Numbered from the stretch's first letter, positions 9,698 to 19,267 are shown. The stretch: DNA of 64,000 bases from Thiosulfatimonas sediminis (GCF_011398355.1 NZ_AP021889.1:1488001-1552000); one strand, 5' to 3'. Notes: generated from the letters alone by a model not told the origin. Numbers and translations: made by a program.

Positions 9698-10375
9698 ATG
9701 AATCCGGCAACGAGCAATACGCTGCAGTGCATCCTTTTTGATTTGGATGGCACCCTACTTGACACCTCTTACGACTTTGCTTTTGCGATGGCTGAAACCT
9801 GCCGTCATTTTGATCAGCCGATAGTCACTTACCAAGACTTACGCAGTGTCGTTTCGCAAGGTGGTCTAGCAATGACACAACGTGCTTTTCCGACTCTGAG
9901 CGGCGCAGCTTTAGAACAACGACGACTGTATTTTTTAGACCGCTATTTTGAAAACATCGCACAACACACCCAACTGTTTCCCGGTTTGCAAGCCGGGCTT
10001 GAGCATCTCGCCGACAAACAAATACCGTGGGGAATTGTCACCAATAAACCTGGCTGGTTAACCGAAAAACTATTGGGATATTTTACATTTCCGAGTGCCC
10101 CAAAAACCGTAATCAGTGGCGACACTTTAGCCGTGCGAAAACCACATCCAGAACCGATGTGGCTTGCGGCGCAAGAGTGCCAAATCGCACCGGAGCATTG
10201 CTTGTATTTAGGTGACCATCCACGGGACATTGAAGCAGGCATTAACGCCAAAATGCAAACCGGCGCCGCCCTTTTTGGCTATCTGCCGGAAGGAAGCACA
10301 AGCGCGGACTGGCCCGCAGACTGGCTTTTTCACACCCCATTTGAAATCAGTCGTTTTATCAAACAACATTTTTAA
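9698..10375 (+). CDS. mupP: HAD phosphatase, likely N-acetylmuramic acid 6-phosphate phosphatase
   Basis: HAD-superfamily hydrolase of the phosphoglycolate phosphatase type: motif I FDLDGTLLDT (about residues 14-23), motif II around IVTNKPGW, and motif IV GDHPRDIEAG. The ATG at 9698 follows AAAGGATAGCGTC, so the 225-residue form is preferred over a longer frame overlapping ubiG. In pseudomonads the gene in this exact slot, between ubiG and the yciK-type dehydrogenase, is MupP, which dephosphorylates MurNAc-6-phosphate in cell-wall recycling. I assign that role from synteny; a phosphoglycolate phosphatase (Gph) remains the main alternative. Confidence 0.8.
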   Translation: MNPATSNTLQCILFDLDGTLLDTSYDFAFAMAETCRHFDQPIVTYQDLRSVVSQGGLAMTQRAFPTLSGAALEQRRLYFLDRYFENIAQHTQLFPGLQAGLEHLADKQIPWGIVTNKPGWLTEKLLGYFTFPSAPKTVISGDTLAVRKPHPEPMWLAAQECQIAPEHCLYLGDHPRDIEAGINAKMQTGAALFGYLPEGSTSADWPADWLFHTPFEISRFIKQHF

Positions 10376-10395
10376 TTTAGTAAAGGGCGAGGTTT

Positions 10396-11094
10396 ATGCA
10401 GATTCATCTTATTACTGGCGCGGCGCAAGGTCTTGGGCGAGAGCTGAGCCGTCAACTCGTCGAACGAGGTGACCAAGTCATTCTGCTCGACAAAGAGATG
10501 AAGGCTTTGATTCGACTGTACGATGAATTAGAAATAAGTGCACCGGGAAAAGCCTCTCTATATCCACTCGATTTACTGGGCGCAAACATTGACCACTATC
10601 AGCAATTTGCTGATACCTTAACGGCAGAATTCCCTAAATTAAACTCGGTTTTCTTAAATGCAGCCATCTTACCGGCCTTTACACCCATTCAATTTTTTGA
10701 CTATAAACAATGGTATGAAGTGTTGCATACAAACCTAAACGCCAACTTTCATATTATTCAAAAAACGCTGCCACTGCTGTTGCAAAATCACGGGCAGTTG
10801 ATCGCTATTTCTGATGAAAACCCTCACCAAAATCCCGCTTTCTATGGCGCTTATGGGGTCGCAAAAAGTGGTTTGGAACAATTAATGCACAGTGTCGCCG
10901 CAGAAAACAGCGCCAGCGATATTCACTGCTTTATCGCCGAATTGGGCGCTTTTGCAACCGAATCTCGCGGCCGCTTGTTTCCCGGTGAAAATCCAACATT
11001 GATGACCAGCGCAGAACGCATGGCCAAGGCATTGCTAAATGAAGTGAAACAGCAAGCACTGAACCATGGTCATGCCACCCTGATTAACCTGTAA
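10396..11094 (+). CDS. YciK-like short-chain dehydrogenase
   Basis: The 232-residue short-chain dehydrogenase/reductase has the nucleotide motif TGAAQGLG at residues 7-14, an N-A-A motif (FLNAAILP) and the catalytic YGVAK pair (Tyr and Lys). It follows mupP by 20 bases with a GGGCGAGG ribosome site. The ubiG-mupP-yciK order is conserved in gammaproteobacteria. The substrate of this family is not known and nothing here reveals it. The next gene (yejF) converges on it with only 22 bases between the stops. Confidence 0.85.
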   Translation: MQIHLITGAAQGLGRELSRQLVERGDQVILLDKEMKALIRLYDELEISAPGKASLYPLDLLGANIDHYQQFADTLTAEFPKLNSVFLNAAILPAFTPIQFFDYKQWYEVLHTNLNANFHIIQKTLPLLLQNHGQLIAISDENPHQNPAFYGAYGVAKSGLEQLMHSVAAENSASDIHCFIAELGAFATESRGRLFPGENPTLMTSAERMAKALLNEVKQQALNHGHATLINL

Positions 11095-11116
11095 ATACCA
11101 CCACGATGCTTCACCC

Positions 11117-12778
11117 TTATGCAACTTGAGCGACTTGCAATGCATTACGCACCAACTCCGGTGCAGAAGCGAGCAAAGTGCGGGTGTATTCATGCTGTGG
11201 ATCACGCATCACTTGCTCAACATCGCCCTGCTCAACAATTTTGCCTTGCTGCATGACTGCGACACGATGCGCAATGGTCGGTACAATCGACAAATCATGA
11301 GTAATAAACAGATATGAAATACCGTATTGCAACTGTAAATCGTGCAATAGCGTTAATACTTGTGCGCGCACGGACACATCTAAAGCACTAGTAGGTTCAT
11401 CACAAATAATCAGCTCAGGCTCAACAGCCAAGGCACGGGCAATGCCAATGCGCTGGCGCTGCCCACCGGAAAACTCATGTGGATAGCGCTGCATATGTTC
11501 AGGCAGAAGGCCAACTTGTATTAATAAGGCTTCAATACGCTCATATTGTTCAGCTTTACTTTTCGGGCCAACTTGTAAGCTACTCATCCCTTCACGAATA
11601 ATTTCAGCAATTGTCATGCGTGGATTCAACGCCGAAAAAGGGTCTTGAAATATCACTTGTACTTTTTTTCGCAATGGCCGCATGGCGCGATCAGATAACT
11701 TATTCATCACTACGCAATCTTCTGCATCGTGATAAAAAGTTACCTCTCCGGAGGTACTTCGAACCAAATTCAAAATGGCCTGTCCAATCGTACTTTTTCC
11801 GCTACCAGACTCACCAACCAGAGCCAAGGTCTGCCCTTTAGGGATTGCCAAATCAACGCCATCAACCGCTTTCACATAACCCACAGTGCGCTGAAAAATC
11901 CCTTTTTTGATCGGAAAATGCACTTTCAAATCATTTAGAACCAGCAATGGTTGACCACCACTAAGCTGCTTAGGCTGCATCTTTGGGATCGCATCCTGCA
12001 ACAACTTTTGGGTGTAACTGTGTCGTGGATGAGCAAAAAAACGCTCTTTATGTGCCAGTTCGACCAACTTACCTTGCTTCATGACGGCGATCGTGTCAGC
12101 CATCTCATTCACCACGCCCATGTCATGGGTGATGAACAAAATCGATAACTGTCGTTGATCACGGATTTTTTTCAATAACTGTAATACTTGTGCCTGAATC
12201 GTGACATCCAGCGCAGTCGTTGGTTCATCAGCGATCAATAAATCGGGTTCGCAAGCAAGAGCCATCGCAATCATCACACGTTGTTTCTGACCGCCGGACA
12301 ATTGATGCGGATACCAATTCACACGCTGCTCAGCTTGCGGAATGCCAACTTCATTAAACAAGTCAATCACTTTCAGTTTGGCTGCCTTAGCACTTAATTT
12401 AAGATGCACCCGTAACACTTCCGACACCTGTGAACCGACTGTCATAACTGGATTGAGGGACGTCATCGGCTCTTGAAAAATCATCGCTACTTTCTTACCG
12501 CGCAAGCTTTGCATCTGGGCTTCACTTAACATAAATAGGTTTTGCTGTTGCAACTCGATCGACCCCTGCGTAATCCGCAAGGCTTGCGGTAATAAACGCA
12601 TAATTGCTAAGGAAGTTAAGGACTTGCCACTGCCCGATTCGCCGACCAAAGCAAAAATCTCACCTTTGTGAATATCAAACGTCACCTTATCTACCAAGGC
12701 CTGGTCGCCAACCTTAATCGTAAGATTCAACAAACTTAACACCGGATATTCGTATTTTTTATTTAGAGCGATTGTCAT
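11117..12778 (-). CDS. yejF: Peptide ABC importer, duplicated ATP-binding subunit (YejF type)
   Basis: The 553-residue protein contains two complete ABC ATPase domains. The first has GESGSGKS, signature LSGGQKQRV and DEPTTALD; the second, from about residue 270, has GESGSGKST, signature FSGGQRQRI and DEPTSALD. This fused arrangement is that of YejF, which powers the Yej peptide importer (microcin C and other peptides in enterobacteria). It is the last gene of the minus-strand set yejA-yejB-yejE-yejF, 11 bases after yejE. In Pseudomonas the same set sits beside fabI. Confidence 0.92.
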   Translation of the reverse strand: MTIALNKKYEYPVLSLLNLTIKVGDQALVDKVTFDIHKGEIFALVGESGSGKSLTSLAIMRLLPQALRITQGSIELQQQNLFMLSEAQMQSLRGKKVAMIFQEPMTSLNPVMTVGSQVSEVLRVHLKLSAKAAKLKVIDLFNEVGIPQAEQRVNWYPHQLSGGQKQRVMIAMALACEPDLLIADEPTTALDVTIQAQVLQLLKKIRDQRQLSILFITHDMGVVNEMADTIAVMKQGKLVELAHKERFFAHPRHSYTQKLLQDAIPKMQPKQLSGGQPLLVLNDLKVHFPIKKGIFQRTVGYVKAVDGVDLAIPKGQTLALVGESGSGKSTIGQAILNLVRSTSGEVTFYHDAEDCVVMNKLSDRAMRPLRKKVQVIFQDPFSALNPRMTIAEIIREGMSSLQVGPKSKAEQYERIEALLIQVGLLPEHMQRYPHEFSGGQRQRIGIARALAVEPELIICDEPTSALDVSVRAQVLTLLHDLQLQYGISYLFITHDLSIVPTIAHRVAVMQQGKIVEQGDVEQVMRDPQHEYTRTLLASAPELVRNALQVAQVA

Positions 12779-12789
12779 ACCAAAATGCC

Positions 12790-14235
12790 TTAATGAGAGC
12801 GTGGGTCAAGAACCCACTGCACACGATCAGAAAAAAGATTGGCCGCCAAAACCAAAATAAACATAAAGCCAAAGGCTGACAATAATGACCACCAAACCAT
12901 CGGCTCACGCGCCATCTCTAAACGTGCTTGGTTAATCATATTTCCCCAACTCGGGGTGGTTGGATCAACGCCAACACCCACATATGACAGTACCGCCTCC
13001 GCTAAAACCAATCCGCTGAAATCCAGCACCAAAGCGATTAACACCAAATGCATTAAGTTCGGCATAATATGTCGGCGAATAATGCTAAAGCCCCCCAAGC
13101 CAAACGCCTTCGCCGCGCTAACATATTCAATTTGGCTAATTTTCAACGTTTCCGCACGCAATAAACGACACAACCCCGTCCAACTGGTAATCCCCAAAAT
13201 CAAAATCAAAAACAGTAGGCGCAAATCGGCGCGCTCTTCAGTCGAACCAAACCAATCACTATGAGTGTTTAAGATCGACTGCATCACCAAAACCGCTGCG
13301 GCAATCAATAATACGCCGGGAATAGAGTTTAACGTGGTGTACAAATATTGAATTAAGTCATCCACAAGCCCTTTGAAATAGCCCGCGGAAATCCCTAAAA
13401 ACAATGCTAAAGGCAACATGACCAGCGTGGTTAGTAAACCGATCATCACACCGGTACGAATTGCCTTCAGTGATTGATACAAAACATCCTGTCCGACTTT
13501 ATCAGTACCAAGCACATGATAATAATGACTGAGCGAATAAAACCAACTCAACACAAAAATCAGCAAGAATAACGTCAAATAAAACGCTTTCCAAGGCAAG
13601 GGCGCTAACTTCACGCCAACCGGCGTGGAAATAAAGGCCCGGATTCTAAAATAGCCGTGTAACAACCATAAGAGAATTGTCATAAAAATAGAAAAAACAA
13701 AGACATACAGCGTTTTTAAAATCAGATCAACTTGAAGGCTATCTTCGTTTTTAAGATGCTGTCCTGCAAACTTTAATGGCTTGAATTGCTGTTCAACACC
13801 TTGATTGCCATAAACCACAGAACTACTGTATTCGGTCAAAGCAAAGGGCGCGGAATAGGTTCGCTCGGTCGCCAATATAAGATGCTGAACGCCAATATCA
13901 AGCAAACTTAATGTTTTGCCATGTAAATTACTATCGACAGATGCGGCCAATCGCTGATTAACTGTCTGCTGAAAATGCTGCAATCCATTTAGGCTTTCCA
14001 CCGACTCTTGCGGTTTTGGGTCAAAACGAAGATGCACGGAATCAAACATCGCAATCATGAAATAACAACCAAGCACTAAAGCAGCGGCCATAGCAATTGG
14101 AGACTCAAATATTTTGCGCCACTGTTTGCGTGCCTGATCAGAGCGCTTAATTGAACGAATCCCCAACAGTAACACCGCGAAGAGAATCCATAGCAAAATG
14201 TCGGTCCATAACATTACGATAGAGAAATCCATCAT
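12790..14235 (-). CDS. yejE: Peptide ABC importer permease (YejE type) with N-terminal extension
   Basis: Inner-membrane permease of the DppC/YejE family. The C-terminal ~270 residues carry the permease core, including the EAVLSYVGVG loop that docks on the ATPase. At 481 residues it is much longer than enterobacterial YejE (about 340). The extra part is N-terminal: two membrane segments (about 9-26 and 47-66), then roughly 100 soluble, probably periplasmic residues, then the core from about residue 170. The ATG overlaps the yejB stop by 4 bases. Confidence 0.9.
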   Translation of the reverse strand: MMDFSIVMLWTDILLWILFAVLLLGIRSIKRSDQARKQWRKIFESPIAMAAALVLGCYFMIAMFDSVHLRFDPKPQESVESLNGLQHFQQTVNQRLAASVDSNLHGKTLSLLDIGVQHLILATERTYSAPFALTEYSSSVVYGNQGVEQQFKPLKFAGQHLKNEDSLQVDLILKTLYVFVFSIFMTILLWLLHGYFRIRAFISTPVGVKLAPLPWKAFYLTLFLLIFVLSWFYSLSHYYHVLGTDKVGQDVLYQSLKAIRTGVMIGLLTTLVMLPLALFLGISAGYFKGLVDDLIQYLYTTLNSIPGVLLIAAAVLVMQSILNTHSDWFGSTEERADLRLLFLILILGITSWTGLCRLLRAETLKISQIEYVSAAKAFGLGGFSIIRRHIMPNLMHLVLIALVLDFSGLVLAEAVLSYVGVGVDPTTPSWGNMINQARLEMAREPMVWWSLLSAFGFMFILVLAANLFSDRVQWVLDPRSH

Positions 14236-15209
14236 CCCAACTTCACCCTAGGATCAAAAATAGTATAGGAAATATCTGTCAACACCAGACCGAGAATATA
14301 AAGAACTGAGCCGATAAAAACCATCGCCTTAACAATTGAAAAGTCCTGGGCGTTAATTGCATCAATCGTGTAACTCCCTAGACCGGGGATACCGAAAAAT
14401 GATTCCATAATCAGACTCCCCATAAATAAACTAGGAATCACCACCACCACGCCGGTTAAAATCGGCAACATGCCATTGCGCAAGACATGCACCGAAAGGA
14501 CACTTAAATCACTGAGCCCCTTCGCACGCGCGGTACGCACATAATCTTTGTTCATCTCCTCTAAAAAGATACTGCGATACCAACGAATTCCTGACCCAAG
14601 CCCTGCAAAAACGCCAATTAATACAGGAAGAATCAAAAATTTAACCCCCTCCCAGCCCGATTGATAACCGGAAATCGGTACCCAATGCCAAATTTTACTG
14701 AACAAAACCTGCCCAGCAATAATATAGAAAAGCCCTGAAATAGACATAATCGTCACTGCCAGCACCATTGTTGCCGTATCCAATGGAGAACCGCGAAACA
14801 ACACAATTAATAACGCAATGGCAATGGTCGTCACTAAACCAATCACAAACGTTGGCAATGCAATCGACAAAGATGGCCACATTCGCTCATAAATATCCGC
14901 CGAAATTTGTCGCCCAGCATCCGATTGACCAAACTCAAATTGAAACAACTTGATTGACTCTTGCACAAATAATGTGTCGAGCAATTTATTCTCTGCCTCG
15001 GCCTGTAAATTCAGGAATAAAGGCTTGTCATAACCACGCTCTTGCTGCCAAGCGGCAATCATTTCCGGTGTGGTCTGCTTTGCACCCAATTGCGCCCGTG
15101 CCATATCTTCGGGCGTATTCACCATAAAAAAAAGTGCAAACGTAATGAAATTCACCCCAATTAAAATAGGAATGGCATAAAAAAGACGGCGGACAATATA
15201 GGCAAACAT
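14232..15209 (-). CDS. yejB: Peptide ABC importer permease (YejB type)
   Basis: DppB/OppB-type permease of 325 residues. The start at 15209 (MFAYIVRRLFYAIPILIGVN) is typical for the family; the longer open frame upstream overlaps yejA in another frame and lacks family similarity. Core features include the N-terminal membrane helix, the region ending RTARAKGLS and the ESFFGIPGLGSY segment before the last helices. It shares one base with the yejA stop (TGATG) and four bases with the yejE start, so the set is tightly coupled. Confidence 0.93.
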   Translation of the reverse strand: MFAYIVRRLFYAIPILIGVNFITFALFFMVNTPEDMARAQLGAKQTTPEMIAAWQQERGYDKPLFLNLQAEAENKLLDTLFVQESIKLFQFEFGQSDAGRQISADIYERMWPSLSIALPTFVIGLVTTIAIALLIVLFRGSPLDTATMVLAVTIMSISGLFYIIAGQVLFSKIWHWVPISGYQSGWEGVKFLILPVLIGVFAGLGSGIRWYRSIFLEEMNKDYVRTARAKGLSDLSVLSVHVLRNGMLPILTGVVVVIPSLFMGSLIMESFFGIPGLGSYTIDAINAQDFSIVKAMVFIGSVLYILGLVLTDISYTIFDPRVKLG

Positions 15210-17467
15210 CAGCGCCCTCCTCGATCGGTAAATCCGTTTGTCACAGCAATTTTGGTCGCTTGTCTGCGGCGGTAAGCATAACTCAGTGGAATAATGGACA
15301 CTAGCAGAGCGACAAGCAACAACCCTATTGGCCAGAGCACCGGTGCATTCCATTGATTACGTTTTAGCGCACGTTCTTGAGGATCTAAATTACGATACTT
15401 CAAGGTATTATTGGCAAGCGGATTAGGCCAAAAATTATGTAGCCAAGCATGGTACAAGACTAATGACTTGGGATGAACACCCCAAACCCAAGGTGCATCT
15501 TTCTGAACGATGTCAATCATTTGCTGAACAATCTTTAGACGTTCTGGAGAGTTTGGCATCGGTTTCATAGCACTAAACAAACGGTTAAATTCAGGGTTGT
15601 CGTAATTGGCACTATTGATTCCGGATCCGTCCGTGTTTATGGTCGCATTATCACCAAACAGCAGAAACATAAAGTTTTCAGGATCTGGATAATCGGCATT
15701 CCATCCCCATGAAAACAGCTGTACTTTCGCACCGCGAACCTTGCTTTGGAAACGATTGTAATCGGTGGCACGAATAACCAACTCAATCCCTAACTTGGCA
15801 AATTGCTTGCGATACCAATTCAGCAACGACTGGCTATCGGGTCCAGTTGAAGCCGTATCATAAAAAATCTTAAGTGGTGTGCCATCTTGCTGCTTACCCT
15901 CTGGATAACCAGCTTCGGCGAGTAACTGCTTTGCTTCATCAAGAGTTTTACGCTGAGTGCGTCCATCATGTACTTGATAAACATAGGGGTTAAAGCGCTT
16001 TTCGTCAAACCCGAAAATACCAGGAGGAACCGGCCCTTGGGCAGCAATACCGCGCCCATTCATAAAAATCGAAATATACTCTTCGTAATTAATCGCAATA
16101 CTAATGGCTTGGCGTAACTTGCGCTGCTCTTGAGTGTAACCACCGACCACCGGATCGGCCATATTAAATCCCATATAAAAAATAGTGGGCTGCACTGCAT
16201 TTAAAAATTGAATGCCTTTCGCGCGCATTTGATCGGTTAATGACATATCTCCTCCGGAAGAAATGCTAACCGCTTGATCAAAACTGTCTGAGCTAACACC
16301 ACTGGCGTCATAATATCCTTGTAAAAATTTGTTCCATAAAGGAACAGATTCTTTTTCCAAGGTATAAACCACCTCGTCAATTAAGGGAAGCGGCTTACCG
16401 GCATCCGCCAACAATAGCTGGCTAGCCCCTAAAGGCAAACCACCATTCGGATAAAGTTCAAGATGAAAATTCGGATTTTTTTTCAGGCGCATAACCTGAT
16501 AGGGGTTATTCTCAGCTAAATAATAAGGCCCTGTACCTACAGGCGAAGTATCAAGAGTAATGTTTTTTTCTGCTAACCCTTGCTGCTTATAAAACTTATC
16601 TGCTTCCCAGGGGATTGGTGCGAAAAAGTTCATGGTCAACCAGTAAAGAAACTGCGGATAACTGCCTTTGATACGAATACTGAAATGCGTTTCTGAATGG
16701 ACTTTTACCCCTGCGATTTCTGAACTATTCAGGTCAAAAAAGAGATTTTTTACCGTCTTTGCCTCTGCTTTTAATTGCTGTGCATAACGTTCGGTTATTT
16801 CAGTAGAAAATTCACTTAAACCAACAATATACGGAATCATAGAATCCAAAATAGGCGAATGATTTTGGCGCAAAGCCATACGCTTTATCGCATAAACATA
16901 ATCCTCTGCTCGCAACTTACGGCTTGCGGTTTGTGCAAAGTCATTCACACTTTTAATTGACTCAAGCTGTTGCGATGTGAGTTGATGATAAAGAAACTGT
17001 GAACCTGTTTTAACAAAAGCCGGATGTGGTTGATAACGGACATCATCACGCAGATAGAAGTGATAGTCAGTAAAAGCCGCTTGCGCTTGTTGATTAGCCT
17101 GCAAGATATTACCTTGTTGATCTAAATAACGCGTTTCTGGCATCGACGTGAGCGTTAACGGCTCTAGGGTGTAAGGACGTTTAAAATAGTGATATTGCAG
17201 TGGCGGCTCATAAATTTGGCTTAAAAACGCCCATTCGTTTGAACTGTAAGAAACCACGGGGTCAAGATGCTTTGGTGGCGCGCTAAAGTTGCTATATAGA
17301 ATTTTGCTTTGCGCTGATGGGGTTGGATACGGGTTATTCCAATCTGCGCTGGCAGAACAGCCTAACACACTTAAGAACAGCAAAAGAATAACAAGATGGT
17401 ATTCAAAGAATGCACACAATTTCAATTGGTTACATTTAACTCCGCTGAGCCTTGATTGATCAATCAT
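15209..17467 (-). CDS. yejA: Peptide-binding protein of Yej importer, with C-terminal membrane anchor
   Basis: Extracytoplasmic solute-binding protein family 5 (YejA type). The N-terminus has a hydrophobic signal ending VLGCSA, which could be a lipoprotein signal with a lipidated cysteine. The mature body shows family features such as PVGTGPYY and FYMGFNM. The last ~45 residues are unusual: a clear transmembrane helix (about 712-732) followed by YRRRQ and a short cytoplasmic tail, making it about 150 residues longer than E. coli YejA. I prefer the ATG at 17467 (752 residues) to the TTG two codons upstream; later starts are possible. Confidence 0.88.
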   Translation of the reverse strand: MIDQSRLSGVKCNQLKLCAFFEYHLVILLLFLSVLGCSASADWNNPYPTPSAQSKILYSNFSAPPKHLDPVVSYSSNEWAFLSQIYEPPLQYHYFKRPYTLEPLTLTSMPETRYLDQQGNILQANQQAQAAFTDYHFYLRDDVRYQPHPAFVKTGSQFLYHQLTSQQLESIKSVNDFAQTASRKLRAEDYVYAIKRMALRQNHSPILDSMIPYIVGLSEFSTEITERYAQQLKAEAKTVKNLFFDLNSSEIAGVKVHSETHFSIRIKGSYPQFLYWLTMNFFAPIPWEADKFYKQQGLAEKNITLDTSPVGTGPYYLAENNPYQVMRLKKNPNFHLELYPNGGLPLGASQLLLADAGKPLPLIDEVVYTLEKESVPLWNKFLQGYYDASGVSSDSFDQAVSISSGGDMSLTDQMRAKGIQFLNAVQPTIFYMGFNMADPVVGGYTQEQRKLRQAISIAINYEEYISIFMNGRGIAAQGPVPPGIFGFDEKRFNPYVYQVHDGRTQRKTLDEAKQLLAEAGYPEGKQQDGTPLKIFYDTASTGPDSQSLLNWYRKQFAKLGIELVIRATDYNRFQSKVRGAKVQLFSWGWNADYPDPENFMFLLFGDNATINTDGSGINSANYDNPEFNRLFSAMKPMPNSPERLKIVQQMIDIVQKDAPWVWGVHPKSLVLYHAWLHNFWPNPLANNTLKYRNLDPQERALKRNQWNAPVLWPIGLLLVALLVSIIPLSYAYRRRQATKIAVTNGFTDRGGR

Positions 17468-17679
17468 CCCCAATCCATTCCTTTGATTGTCACTGATAAC
17501 CCTAACGTTGAGAAAGATTCATTGCCTTTTCACCTTTGCAGAGTTAGGGATTCGTTGAAATTCATTAACTAAATAACGACTCCACTTTCTAACTGCTTTG
17601 CAAGACAAGAAAAAGCAATAACGGAACCTAATTTTGAATGTTCAATAGACCACGGGCATTATAACCAATAATTTAGCGT

Positions 17680-17685
17680 TATAAT
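17680..17685 (+). promoter_or_regulatory. Candidate fabI -10 element
   Basis: A perfect TATAAT 83 bases before the fabI start, in the divergent gap to yejA. The -35 is not convincing. No other structure stands out in this gap. Confidence 0.45.
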
Positions 17686-17768
17686 GCTCATAATTTTATT
17701 TTCATGCCGGATTACGGCAATTGAAACCCCTATCATATTTAGACAAATAAACTACCTTGGAGATACAG

Positions 17769-18545
17769 ATGGGATTCCTCGCTGGAAAAAAAGCCTTAAT
17801 TATTGGTGTTGCCAACAATAAATCGATTGCTTATGGCATTGCAAAACAGATGCAAGAACAAGGAGCAGAAATCGCACTCACCTTTCAAAACGAAAAACTA
17901 CAAAGCCGTGTCGAGAAAATCGCGGCTGAACTGGGTTCAAACATCGTGCTTCCATTGGACGTGGCGAATGACGCACAAATCAGTGATGTGTTTGCTCAAC
18001 TTAAGCAACACTGGTCAGGCTTAGACATCCTAGTACACTCGGTTGCTTTTGCTCCACGCGAAGAACTTGAAGGCCGCATGATTGACGCATCAACCCGTGA
18101 AGGCTTTAAAATCGCTCACGATATTTCTGCCTACTCTCTGACCGCTTGCACTAAAGCAGCGCATGAAATGTTAAAAACCAATAATGGTTCGGTTTTAACA
18201 GTCTCTTATTTAGGTGCTGAACGCGCCGTGCCTAATTACAACGTGATGGGTATTGCCAAGGCTTCGCTGGAAGCCACTGTACGTTATTTAGCAGCGGATC
18301 TTGGACAAGAAGGGATTCGTGTTAACGCAGTCTCTGCAGGACCAATTCGAACTCTAGCAGCCGCAGGCATCAAAGACTTCCGTACTATGCTCGACAAGTC
18401 TGCTGCCGCTACGCCACTGCGCCGCAACGTCACCATTGAAGAAGTTGGCAACACAGCAGCGTTCTTATGCTCAGATTTGGCCTCGGGCATTACAGGCGAA
18501 ATCACTTATGTTGACGGCGGCTACAATGTCACCGCATCTACCTGA
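17769..18545 (+). CDS. fabI: Enoyl-[acyl-carrier-protein] reductase (NADH)
   Basis: FabI reduces the enoyl-ACP double bond in the last step of each fatty-acid elongation cycle. The ATG at 17769 follows GGAGATACAG and gives [19 protein letters not shown], the normal family start; the longer frame would begin with TTG. The active-site Tyr/Tyr/Lys pattern is in [19 protein letters not shown]. Length 258 matches the family. The gene is monocistronic: a good terminator follows at 18594. Its place between the yej set and the tRNA/hupB/lon block matches Pseudomonas. Confidence 0.97.
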   Translation: MGFLAGKKALIIGVANNKSIAYGIAKQMQEQGAEIALTFQNEKLQSRVEKIAAELGSNIVLPLDVANDAQISDVFAQLKQHWSGLDILVHSVAFAPREELEGRMIDASTREGFKIAHDISAYSLTACTKAAHEMLKTNNGSVLTVSYLGAERAVPNYNVMGIAKASLEATVRYLAADLGQEGIRVNAVSAGPIRTLAAAGIKDFRTMLDKSAAATPLRRNVTIEEVGNTAAFLCSDLASGITGEITYVDGGYNVTAST

Positions 18546-18593
18546 GCAATTCACCTAACATAAAGCCAGGCTTAATTAAACGCAAAACAAGAA

Positions 18594-18619
18594 ATACCGG
18601 TGTTAGCCGGTATTTTTTT
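18594..18619 (+). terminator. Intrinsic terminator of fabI
   Basis: ATACCGG/CCGGTAT stem with a 6-base loop (TGTTAG) followed by seven T residues, 48 bases past the fabI stop. Confidence 0.9.
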
Positions 18620-18664
18620 ATAGAAATTTCACAAGAATATGAAAAATTAACATGCGACAGAATT

Positions 18665-18702
18665 GAAAAAAGCCACTAAAGACAATATCTTTAATGGCTT
18701 TT
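18665..18702 (-). terminator. Intrinsic terminator of the tRNA array
   Basis: On the minus strand, AGCCATTAAAGA pairs with TCTTTAGTGGCT (one G-U) around a 5-base loop, then TTTTTT. It lies 7 bases past the last tRNA-Asp and faces the fabI terminator. Confidence 0.85.
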
Positions 18703-18708
18703 AAATAA

Positions 18709-18785
18709 TGGCGGAGCGGACGGGACTCGAACCCGCGACCCCCTGCGTGACAGGCAGGTATTCTAACCAACTGAACTACCGCTCC
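18709..18785 (-). tRNA. tRNA-Asp (GTC), copy 1
   Basis: 77-base tRNA including encoded CCA. Acceptor GGAGCGG pairs with CCGCTCC; anticodon loop holds GTC; T arm GGGTTCGAGTCCC. Sequence is identical in all three Asp copies of this array. It is the last tRNA before the terminator. Confidence 0.97.
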
Positions 18786-18793
18786 GAATTGTA

Positions 18794-18869
18794 TGGTGGG
18801 TGATACTGGGTTCGAACCAGTGACCCTCGCCTTGTAAGGGCGATGCTCTCCCAGCTGAGCTAATCACCC
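18794..18869 (-). tRNA. tRNA-Val (TAC), copy 1
   Basis: 76-base tRNA with encoded CCA; acceptor GGGTGAT pairs with ATCACCC, anticodon loop CTTACAA (anticodon TAC). It is separated from Asp copy 1 by 8 bases (gaattgta on the plus strand), the same spacer as in pair 2. Confidence 0.97.
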
Positions 18870-18937
18870 AGGTTTATTTAAAGCTAACGTCTTACTAAAA
18901 CCGCGCTAACTTAAGCAAGCCTGAACTTGCTGAATAA

Positions 18938-19014
18938 TGGCGGAGCGGACGGGACTCGAACCCGCGACCCCCTGCGTGACAGGCAGGTATTCTAACCAAC
19001 TGAACTACCGCTCC
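18938..19014 (-). tRNA. tRNA-Asp (GTC), copy 2
   Basis: Identical to copy 1. The 68 bases between this gene and Val copy 1 contain a small GCAAG/CTTGC hairpin and no clear promoter, so Val1-Asp1 are probably co-transcribed with this pair. Confidence 0.97.
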
Positions 19015-19022
19015 GAATTGTA

Positions 19023-19098
19023 TGGTGGGTGATACTGGGTTCGAACCAGTGACCCTCGCCTTGTAAGGGCGATGCTCTCCCAGCTGAGCTAATCACCC
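19023..19098 (-). tRNA. tRNA-Val (TAC), copy 2
   Basis: Identical to Val copy 1, with the same 8-base spacer to Asp copy 2. Its 5' end directly follows a hairpin with five T residues (see 19099-19122). Confidence 0.97.
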
Positions 19099-19122
19099 AA
19101 AAACAAGATGTTCAACATCTTG
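19099..19122 (-). terminator. Terminator-like hairpin inside the tRNA array
   Basis: On the minus strand, CAAGATG and CATCTTG pair around a 5-base loop and are followed by TTTTT, which abuts the first base of Val copy 2. It could be a terminator or a processing signal. Confidence 0.55.
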
Positions 19123-19154
19123 CTTGGTCTGCAAAACAACGTTTAGTTTTGCAT

Positions 19155-19183
19155 AAAAAAACGAGTCATTAAAAACTCGTTTT
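19155..19183 (-). terminator. Intrinsic terminator between tRNA pair 3 and pair 2
   Basis: On the minus strand, AAAACGAGT pairs with ACTCGTTTT around an 8-base loop, continuing into a run of seven T. It lies just 3' of Asp copy 3, so pairs 2 and 1 lie downstream of a terminator. Confidence 0.75.
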
Positions 19184-19189
19184 GGAATA

Positions 19190-19266
19190 TGGCGGAGCGG
19201 ACGGGACTCGAACCCGCGACCCCCTGCGTGACAGGCAGGTATTCTAACCAACTGAACTACCGCTCC
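19190..19266 (-). tRNA. tRNA-Asp (GTC), copy 3
   Basis: Same 77-base sequence as the other Asp copies. Only one base separates it from Val copy 3, unlike the 8-base spacers in the other pairs. Confidence 0.97.
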
Positions 19267-19267
19267 A

